From: DAOUAJ01 sp034433615
GTDB lineage: Bacteria > Chloroflexota > Anaerolineae > DUEN01
Assembly: GCA_034433615.1 (NCBI GenBank)
Contig: DAOUAJ010000273.1
Location: forward strand, 1 to 15,111
Direction: 5' to 3'
Length of the DNA: 15,111 nucleotides
The notes under the pieces were generated by a model. It made no database searches and had not been told where the DNA came from. It saw only the letters and a program-made list of their open reading frames with translations. The position numbers and the translations under genes are program-made. Positions 12,441 to 15,111 of the stretch are shown here, one piece after another; the first letter of the stretch is position 1, and each line of letters begins with the position of its first letter.

Positions 12441-13553
12441 ATGTCACTGTATCGTACTGTCGCCATCCTGCGCAAAGAGTTTCACCATATCACTCGCGAT
12501 GTGCGTCTACTCTTTCTGGTGACTTTTTCGCCCGCCTTTCTGTTGCTCACGTTCTCCTACGTGTTCGCGATGGACCTGGAGCAGGTCACCATGGCGGTTA
12601 TGGACCAGGATCGCAGCCGGCTGGCCCGCGAGTATCTGGCAGCATTGACTGCCGATGGCGACGTGCGTCTGGTAGCGGAGGTGGGGAGCTACGAGCAGGC
12701 AAATCGTTTGCTGGTGGCTGGCCAGGCTGATGTGGTACTGGTCATCCCGCCTGGCTTTGAGAGGGACGCGAAGGGAGGGCGTGGCGCGTCCGTACAGTTG
12801 TTGGTGGACGGAGCGGACACCAATACGGCCCGGCAAACGATCAGCGAGTTCACCGCCCGCACCCATGCCTTCGCTCTCACCCTGCCGAAGTCGCGCCTGA
12901 AACTTCTCCCGTCCCTGGAAGCTCGCAGTCGTGTCCTCTACAATCCGAGCCTGAAATCGCTGGTGAGCATGGTGCCAGGCCTGCTGGGGGTCGTTCTCAT
13001 CATGCCGGCGCTGGCCCTGACGCTGGCGTTGACCCGTGAGAAAGAGGTGGGGACGTTTGAGGCGCTGATTGCCACGCCCGTGCGCGGCCCCGAATACCTG
13101 ATCGGCAAGCTGGTGACGTACATGGGCACTGGCCTGGGGAGCGCCATCATCGCTCAGATGGTTGCCATCCTCTGGTTTCGGGTACCTTTTCGAGGTCAGC
13201 TTGCCGTGTTCCTGTTGCTCACCCTCGTTTTCTACAGCGCCAGCATGGGCCTGAGCCTGATCCTGGCCACTTTCATCAAAAACCAGCAGACAGCGATGCT
13301 GATCATGTTGCTGGTATCTTTCGTGCCCAGCTTTTTCATATCTGGCCTGATCACACCTATTGACACATCATCCACGAGTTCTCTGGTTATGTCTTACAGC
13401 CTGCCGGCGACGCACTTTACCGCCATCGCTCGCGGGGTGTTTCTCAAGGGGTTGCGATTACCCCAACTTTGGCAGCCGGCATTGGCGTTGCTGGGCATGG
13501 GAGCATCTGCTCTGATCTTCAGCATCTTATTGTTTAAGAAGCGCGTCGGTTGA
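12441..13553 (+). CDS. ABC-2 type permease (first of pair)
   Basis: 370-aa membrane subunit of an ABC-2 exporter of the YbhS/YbhR/YhhJ type. One N-terminal membrane helix (about 24-44, LFLVTFSPAFLLLTFSYVFA) is followed by a ~130-residue external domain (MDQDRSRLAREYL..., VVLVIPPGFERDAKGG) and then five helices from ~175 to the C-terminus. The cytoplasmic coupling segment LTREKEVGTFEALIATPV is the family's characteristic EKExGTxExL motif. Start ATG at 12441 with AGGAAGG nearby. It is 22 nt upstream of a homologous permease, so they probably form a heterodimer. The ATPase and any HlyD-type adaptor are not in the window, so the substrate cannot be guessed. Confidence 0.92.
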   Translation: MSLYRTVAILRKEFHHITRDVRLLFLVTFSPAFLLLTFSYVFAMDLEQVTMAVMDQDRSRLAREYLAALTADGDVRLVAEVGSYEQANRLLVAGQADVVLVIPPGFERDAKGGRGASVQLLVDGADTNTARQTISEFTARTHAFALTLPKSRLKLLPSLEARSRVLYNPSLKSLVSMVPGLLGVVLIMPALALTLALTREKEVGTFEALIATPVRGPEYLIGKLVTYMGTGLGSAIIAQMVAILWFRVPFRGQLAVFLLLTLVFYSASMGLSLILATFIKNQQTAMLIMLLVSFVPSFFISGLITPIDTSSTSSLVMSYSLPATHFTAIARGVFLKGLRLPQLWQPALALLGMGASALIFSILLFKKRVG

Positions 13554-13575
13554 ACCGCGCTGGGGAGACACGTCA

Positions 13576-14691
13576 GTGCTTTTTCGGATCGGGAATCTGG
13601 TCATTAAGGAGATTATCCAATTTGGCCGCGACCGTTTTTTCGCCAGCTTCACCTTGCTCTTTCCGGTGTTCCAGCTTGTGATGCTGGCTCAAGCTACCGG
13701 CCGGGGGATCACCCATTTACCCACGGCCATCTGGGATCAGGATCAATCTGTCTTGAGCCGTCAACTGATCACCGCACTCGATGTGACGGAAGAGCTGGAT
13801 GTGCTCTATCACCCTCAGCGCCCGTCGGAAGCGAACGACTTGCTGGCAGAGGGGAAAGCGACCGTCGTGGTGATCATCCCGGCCGGCTTCGAGCGCGACC
13901 TGATGCGGCCGGCCAGTTCGCCGCAGGTTCAAATCATGGCCGATGGCGCCAATAACATCATGGCGTCTGTGGGGCTGTCAGCCGCCGAAGGGGTCATCGC
14001 CGACTTTGCGCGCCAGCTTTATGCCACAACCATTCAAGTGTCTGCTATCCCCATCGAGTTGCGAGCTGCCATCCGGTTCAATCCGTCCCTGGACATCCAA
14101 CTGCACACGATACCTGCCCAGGTGGGGTTCATCATCTATCAGGTGACGCTGGCAGTGGCGGCTACAGCGTTGGCTCGCGAGCGGGAGTTGGGCACTTTGG
14201 AGCAACTGGCCGTGACTCCGCTCAGTCGCTTCGAGTTGATCACAGGCAAAGCCATCCCCGCGGCCGTTCTGGGGTTCTTCGATTTTCTGCTCATGTTGGG
14301 AGTGATGGTTTACAGCTTTCATGTGCCGCTGCGCGGTTCCGTGGCCCTCCTGCTCGGCGTGACCCTGCTGTTCATCACCGTGGAGATCGGATGGGGCATG
14401 GTCATCTCTTCCATCTCCCACACGCAACAACAGGCCATCCTGATGGTTTTCATCGTGGCCATGACCGACGTCAGCCTGTCCGGCTACATGGTGCCGGTCA
14501 AGAACATGCCTTCACTGCTGCGCGCATTATCGTTGAGTTCGGCGATCCGCCACTATCTGACAGTGTTGCGGGCGATCATGCTGAAGGGTGCCGGCCTGGA
14601 CGTGATCTGGCCCGAGGTGCTGGCACTGCTCGGGTTGGCGTTGACGGTGAGCACCATCTCACTGCTCACCGTCCACCGCCGGCTGGATTGA
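13576..14691 (+). CDS. ABC-2 type permease (second of pair)
   Basis: 371-aa paralogue of the preceding permease with the same topology: an N-terminal helix (~24-42), an external domain (AIWDQDQSVLSRQLI, VVVIIPAGFERDLM), a five-helix C-terminal block, and the coupling motif LARERELGTLEQLAVTPL. The start is a GTG at 13576 with GGGGAG 8 nt upstream. It ends at 14691, and no ATPase gene follows before the window's end. Together the two permeases would form the transmembrane channel; the ATPase must be encoded elsewhere or lie beyond the window. They are not obviously related to the redox genes and may simply be adjacent. Confidence 0.92.
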   Translation: MLFRIGNLVIKEIIQFGRDRFFASFTLLFPVFQLVMLAQATGRGITHLPTAIWDQDQSVLSRQLITALDVTEELDVLYHPQRPSEANDLLAEGKATVVVIIPAGFERDLMRPASSPQVQIMADGANNIMASVGLSAAEGVIADFARQLYATTIQVSAIPIELRAAIRFNPSLDIQLHTIPAQVGFIIYQVTLAVAATALARERELGTLEQLAVTPLSRFELITGKAIPAAVLGFFDFLLMLGVMVYSFHVPLRGSVALLLGVTLLFITVEIGWGMVISSISHTQQQAILMVFIVAMTDVSLSGYMVPVKNMPSLLRALSLSSAIRHYLTVLRAIMLKGAGLDVIWPEVLALLGLALTVSTISLLTVHRRLD

Positions 14692-14703
14692 GGGAGTTAG
14701 TAA

Positions 14704-14880
14704 TCAGCGCCGCACGAGCAGCAGCAGGTAGACCGATTGTCCCACAAAAACGTTGACGTCGGCACGGCTCTCCATGCTGTCGCTATCGCGCGCGACCATG
14801 GTGATCCGATGCCGGCTGGCCGAAAGGCGGCGGGGTCTATGGCGTAGAGCAACGCGCCGCTGGGGGTGTAGACGTAGAAG
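14704..14880 (-). pseudogene. Degenerate C-terminal fragment of an unidentified protein
   Basis: On the minus strand one frame reads FYVYTPSGALLYAIDPAAF. After a shift near 14815 another frame reads RHRITMVARDSDSMESRADV, then NVFVGQSVYLLLLVRR and a TGA at 14704-14706. The alternating beta-strand-like pattern suggests the end of a beta-sandwich domain broken by a frameshift. The frame is cut upstream by a hairpin repeat. I do not recognise the family, and the call is tentative. Confidence 0.25.
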
Positions 14881-14902
14881 CATTTGTAGCCCTCACCCCC
14901 TG

Positions 14903-14930
14903 CCCCCTCTCCCAACTCTGGGAGAGGGGG
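14903..14930. repeat. Perfect 12-bp hairpin repeat
   Basis: CCCCCTCTCCCA (14903-14914) pairs with TGGGAGAGGGGG (14919-14930) around ACTC. The preceding CCCTCACCCCCTG resembles the lead-in of a widespread short interspersed repeat of this kind. It separates two fragmentary coding stretches on opposite strands. Confidence 0.75.
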
Positions 14931-14950
14931 AGTGTCGCCTCGGCGACGAT

Positions 14951-15111
14951 ATGGTTTTCCTCCTGGCGGGGGATCACCAGATCGAGGTCTACGGCTACAC
15001 GGATGCGACATACAGGCTGACCATCACGGTGAGCGCGGGTGTCGTTGCAGGCGCGGAGCGTGCGGCTATGGCGGGCAGCGCCGGCAAGACGCCGCGCACC
15101 ACGCCGATCAC
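14951..15111 (+). CDS. Partial ORF running off the window, beta-rich
   Basis: The frame from the ATG at 14951 (open further upstream into the hairpin repeat) reads MVFLLAGDHQIEVYGYTDAT, then YRLTITVSAG, and stays open to the window's end. The pattern LLAGDHQIEVYG...YRLTITV resembles pre-peptidase C-terminal or Ig-like beta domains. No ribosome binding site is clear, and the repeat immediately upstream suggests it may be an interrupted gene. Low confidence. Confidence 0.25.
   Translation, partial: MVFLLAGDHQIEVYGYTDATYRLTITVSAGVVAGAERAAMAGSAGKTPRTTPI

Overview
The window looks like a chromosomal segment of a GC-rich bacterium, most likely a Chloroflexota (Anaerolineae-like) lineage. That is inferred from gene content, base composition and the many short hairpin-rich interspersed repeats; no rRNA or other marker gene is present to prove it. 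UGA acts as a normal stop in several genes, so the code is standard.

Layout. (1) 45-4133, minus strand: two half-size ABC exporters forming an asymmetric heterodimer (one consensus and one degenerate ATP site). They are preceded by the C-terminal stump of a TetR-type regulator, cut off by an inverted-repeat element. A MITE-like repeat lies between the two ABC genes. (2) 4138-6250, plus strand: nested-hairpin repeat elements, a sigma70-like promoter, a radical SAM protein with extra C-terminal cysteines, and a broken family 2 glycosyltransferase. (3) 6250-6870: repeat-rich noncoding DNA ending in a near-consensus promoter, a terminator-like hairpin and a dyad. (4) 6885-11447, plus strand: a tight run of redox genes. 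These are an HxlR-type regulator with an N-terminal Cys, a DsbA C-terminal fragment, a DsbA-like protein with an HTH-like tail, a DCC-family (DUF393) protein, a DinB-fold protein split by a frameshift, a FrnE-like DsbA, a PIG-L/MshB-type deacetylase and a nitroreductase-like protein. (5) 11705-12377: a DoxX-like membrane protein and a CDGSH iron-sulfur protein. (6) 12441-14691: two paired ABC-2 permeases with no ATPase in view. (7) 14692-15111: a degenerate, repeat-bearing tail.

Main discovery. In both the DCC protein and the FrnE-like DsbA, an in-frame UGA sits exactly where the first Cys of the CxxC redox motif is expected (DGT-UGA-GLC and DYV-UGA-PFC). In each case a hairpin follows the UGA with its loop starting 19-20 nt downstream. 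Both are therefore best read as selenoproteins that ordinary gene callers truncate. With the HxlR regulator, the DinB and PIG-L proteins (families that include low-molecular-weight-thiol enzymes), DoxX and CDGSH, the locus reads as a thiol/seleno-redox stress island. A shared TGTAGTATAC-type motif occurs at the radical SAM promoter, before hxlR and before the CDGSH gene, which suggests one regulon.
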